Below, piece by piece: positions 62,604 through 64,000 of a stretch of DNA of 64,000 nucleotides; position 1 is the stretch's first letter; each line of letters opens with the position of its first letter. The notes below the pieces were generated by a model that was not told the DNA's origin, did no database searches, and saw only the letters and a list, made by a program, of their open reading frames with translations. Position numbers and translations under genes: made by a program. Source of the stretch: Gemmatimonadaceae bacterium. Its GTDB lineage: Bacteria > Gemmatimonadota > Gemmatimonadetes > Gemmatimonadales > Gemmatimonadaceae. Where the stretch lies: assembly GCA_036273715.1 (NCBI GenBank), contig DASUHB010000066.1:1-64000 (forward strand). The letters are read 5' to 3'.

Positions 62604-63381
62604 CCCGATCGCTCATACCTTCGCCGCGCTGGCCGAGCAGCGGCGCAAAGCACTCGTTGCCTACATCACCGCAGGACACCCGGACCGCGCGCGATCGCTG
62701 GCGCTGATTCGCGCCATCGCGCGCGCCGGCGCCGACATCATCGAAGTCGGTGTGCCGTTCTCGGATCCGTTGGCCGACGGTCCCACCATCCAGGCCAGCT
62801 CGCAAACGGCGCTCGCCAATGGCATGACGTTCGACGGAGCGCTCGAGCTCATCAGCGAAGCGGCTGTCGAAGTTCCGACCGTCGTGTTCACGTATCTCAA
62901 TCCGCTGCTGGCGGCAGGCCGGGACGCGCTCGTTCGCGCGGCCCGGGCTGGAGCGAGCGGGTTGCTGCTCACCGATCTCCCGGTGGGCGCCGATCCTGAG
63001 CGAGAGGCGCGGATTGCGGCCGGGCCGCTCGCGTTCGTCCGGCTCGTGGCGCCGACGACGCCCGCAGCGCGCATGGCCGACATCGCGCGACACGGCAGCG
63101 GGTTCGTCTATCTCATCAGTCGGTTAGGCGTCACCGGCGCGCGGGACGACATCCCGGCCGATCTGCCGGCCACCGTTGCTCGCCTCCGCTCCGCGACGTC
63201 GCTGCCGATCTGTGTCGGCTTCGGCATCGCCCGGCCGGAGCAGGCGGTGGCCGTCGGACGCCTGGCCGATGGCGTCGCGGTGGGCAGCGCGCTGGTTCGA
63301 CGCGCGGGCGAGAGCGTGGACGCGGCGGCGGCGTTCGTCGCATCGCTCCGCGCCGCGCTCGACGCCGGCGTCCGTGGATGA
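62572..63381 (+). CDS. trpA: Tryptophan synthase alpha chain
   Basis: 269 residues from the ATG at 62572 inside the HD-GYP gene. ALVAYITAGHPDRARSLALI, ADIIEVGVPFSDPLADGPTI with the catalytic Glu, a VVFTYLNPLLAAG strand, GLLLTDLPVGAD with Asp, YLISRLGVTGARDDI and CVGFGIARPEQAVAVG. Releases indole to TrpB. The start is set by the lack of a later Met; residues 1-12 are Ser/Thr-rich and probably not conserved. Confidence 0.95.
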   Translation: MVSASATTTSDPIAHTFAALAEQRRKALVAYITAGHPDRARSLALIRAIARAGADIIEVGVPFSDPLADGPTIQASSQTALANGMTFDGALELISEAAVEVPTVVFTYLNPLLAAGRDALVRAARAGASGLLLTDLPVGADPEREARIAAGPLAFVRLVAPTTPAARMADIARHGSGFVYLISRLGVTGARDDIPADLPATVARLRSATSLPICVGFGIARPEQAVAVGRLADGVAVGSALVRRAGESVDAAAAFVASLRAALDAGVRG

Positions 63382-63426
63382 CCTGCCGGTCGGCCTAACG
63401 CATCTCCCCCGAATCCCATCGATGCC

Positions 63427-63945
63427 ATGATTGTCCGCCTCTCGCTCCTGGGCGCGCTCGCGCTCGCCTCGCTGGTCACGGTGTCCGCATCGGCGCAGTA
63501 CGCGCACCCACGCGGCCAACCCATCGATGGCATCGCCTGCGACGCGCTCGAGGGACAGCGCATCCACATTCACCAGCATCTGGCGATCTATGATCACGGG
63601 ACGCCGGTGGACGTGCCGTACGACGTGGGCCGGCCGCACGACGTCCCGTGCCTCTACTGGCTGCACACGCACACGCCGGACGGCATCATCCACATTGAAG
63701 CGCCGGTGAACCGATCGTTCACGTTAGGTAACTTCTTCGACGTGTGGGTGCAGCCGCTGAGCCGGACGGAGGCGGCGAGCGCCGAGCTCGCAGCGGGCGA
63801 GCAGATGCGGGTGTGGGTAAACGGGACGCCGTACACCGGGGACCCGCGGGCCATCGCGCTCGGGAACCACACCGACATCGTGATCGAGGTCGGACGGCCG
63901 TTCGTCACACCGCGGCCGTTCACGGCGTGGAACGGCGCGCAGTGA
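63427..63945 (+). CDS. Exported histidine-rich conserved protein
   Basis: 172 residues with a clear signal peptide (about 1-23, cleaved after SASA). The mature protein has RIHIHQHLAIYDHGTPVDVP, CLYWLHTHTPDGIIHIEAP and a FTLGNFFDVWVQ segment. The clustered HxHxH and HTHxxxxxxH suggest a metal site in a beta-rich fold. I recall similar uncharacterised secreted proteins but no assigned function. It follows trpA after 45 bases with its own start. Confidence 0.7.
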   Translation: MIVRLSLLGALALASLVTVSASAQYAHPRGQPIDGIACDALEGQRIHIHQHLAIYDHGTPVDVPYDVGRPHDVPCLYWLHTHTPDGIIHIEAPVNRSFTLGNFFDVWVQPLSRTEAASAELAAGEQMRVWVNGTPYTGDPRAIALGNHTDIVIEVGRPFVTPRPFTAWNGAQ

Positions 63946-63952
63946 CGCGCGC

Positions 63953-64000
63953 CTAACGGGAGTCGCGCAGCGCCCGCTCGAGCGCGTCGTCGGGACGCAC
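63953..64000 (-). CDS. C-terminal end of a minus-strand gene (partial)
   Basis: The minus strand is open from the window edge for 15 codons, VRPDDALERALRDSR, to a TAG at 63953-63955 that lies in a GTTAGGC word. The charged amphipathic end and the stop in the common word make it a plausible gene end. Too short to identify. Confidence 0.4.
   Translation of the reverse strand: MRPDDALERALRDSR

Larger units (their letters stand above)
4..63956. repeat. Dispersed heptamer GTTAGGC / GCCTAAC, about 90 copies
   Basis: A hand scan of both strands finds about 90 exact copies of GTTAGGC or its complement between 4 and 63956, plus near variants (TTTAGGC at about 8492 and 23443; GTTAGAC at about 25255, 57563 and 57753; CCTAACG preceded by T at about 8463, 30043, 33408 and 56996). 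From base composition alone one expects well under ten. Copies are read as Leu-Gly (TTA GGC, e.g. 7487 and 14408), Pro-Asn (CCT AAC, e.g. 10990), Leu-Thr (CTA ACG, e.g. 11899) and Val-Arg (GTT AGG, 17214 and 62163). They also overlap stop codons (DUF72 gene at 38094, purF at 42009, larB at 34686, trpD at 55954) and lie in intergenic DNA (1239, 39236). Almost every TTA codon of the housekeeping genes sits in this word. The Rhs-tip coding regions and vapBC lack it. Function unknown. Confidence 0.85.

Noticed and set aside
1-64000. CRISPR array
   Set aside because: No regularly spaced direct repeats of suitable length and no cas genes were found; the dispersed heptamer is too short and irregular.
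1-64000. tRNA or rRNA genes
   Set aside because: None recognised other than the tRNA-like part of tmRNA; no rRNA core sequences seen.

Overview
The window reads as a chromosomal segment of a high-GC (roughly two thirds G+C) Gram-negative-type bacterium. Gene content and style point to the Gemmatimonadota or a neighbouring phylum: a large orphan FtsX/MacB-type permease of the kind abundant in Acidobacteria and Gemmatimonadota, a PEGA-type Ser/Thr kinase, an archaeal/eukaryotic-type ProRS, a MreBCD/PBP2/RodA cluster and long runs of genes with overlapping start and stop codons. The phylum call is an inference; no rRNA gene is present to settle it.

Layout. (1) 1-4250 is an accessory region. It holds three successive Rhs C-terminal tip modules, each a short conserved Rhs core remnant ending in DPFGL, then a variable tip, then a probable immunity gene. 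The modules are separated by a repeated non-coding block and a frameshifted YD-repeat scrap. A terminator, a gene remnant and a short duplicated piece of the downstream kinase gene follow. (2) 4270-4952 is a VapBC-type toxin-antitoxin pair with a palindromic operator, and 4987-6609 a membrane-anchored Ser/Thr kinase. (3) 6613-12560 holds rpsO-pnp-M16 peptidase, alanine dehydrogenase and a polysaccharide deacetylase. (4) 12626-14079 (minus) is a ferredoxin overlapping a geranylgeranyl-reductase-like flavoprotein. (5) 14224-19912 is the rod-shape operon mreB-mreC-mreD-mrdA-rodA. (6) 19937-22354 (minus) is an orphan MacB/FtsX permease. (7) 22480-30741 is an apparent operon accD-folC-hisS-proS-lysA-phosphoesterase-guaA. 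(8) 30775-39122 is mixed: DHFR-like reductase, DUF2945, zinc ribbon protein, PTS IIA, dusB, larB, a diguanylate cyclase, tmRNA with its own promoter and terminator, a DUF72 protein and a secreted metallo-beta-lactamase-fold protein. (9) 39279-53471 (minus) is ppdK plus an eleven-gene chain truA-tal-htrA-purB-purC-psd-pssA-purS-purQ-purL-purF, almost every junction overlapping by 1-4 bases. (10) 53613-63381 holds the tryptophan genes (trpD, then trpC-trpF-trpB, then trpA). They are interrupted by lexA on the opposite strand and by a HEAT-repeat protein and an HD-GYP protein that share an N-terminal domain. A secreted histidine-rich protein and the tail of a minus-strand gene close the window.

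Two signals stand out. One is the orphan Rhs-tip array (one ADP-ribosyltransferase-like tip, one zinc-metallopeptidase-like tip, one degenerate tip). The other is a heptamer, GTTAGGC/GCCTAAC, seen about 90 times on both strands in every reading frame, over stop codons and in intergenic DNA. It is nearly absent from the coding parts of the Rhs modules and vapBC. It behaves like a sequence-level element (uptake, segregation or modification signal, or a mutational footprint) rather than a codon preference.
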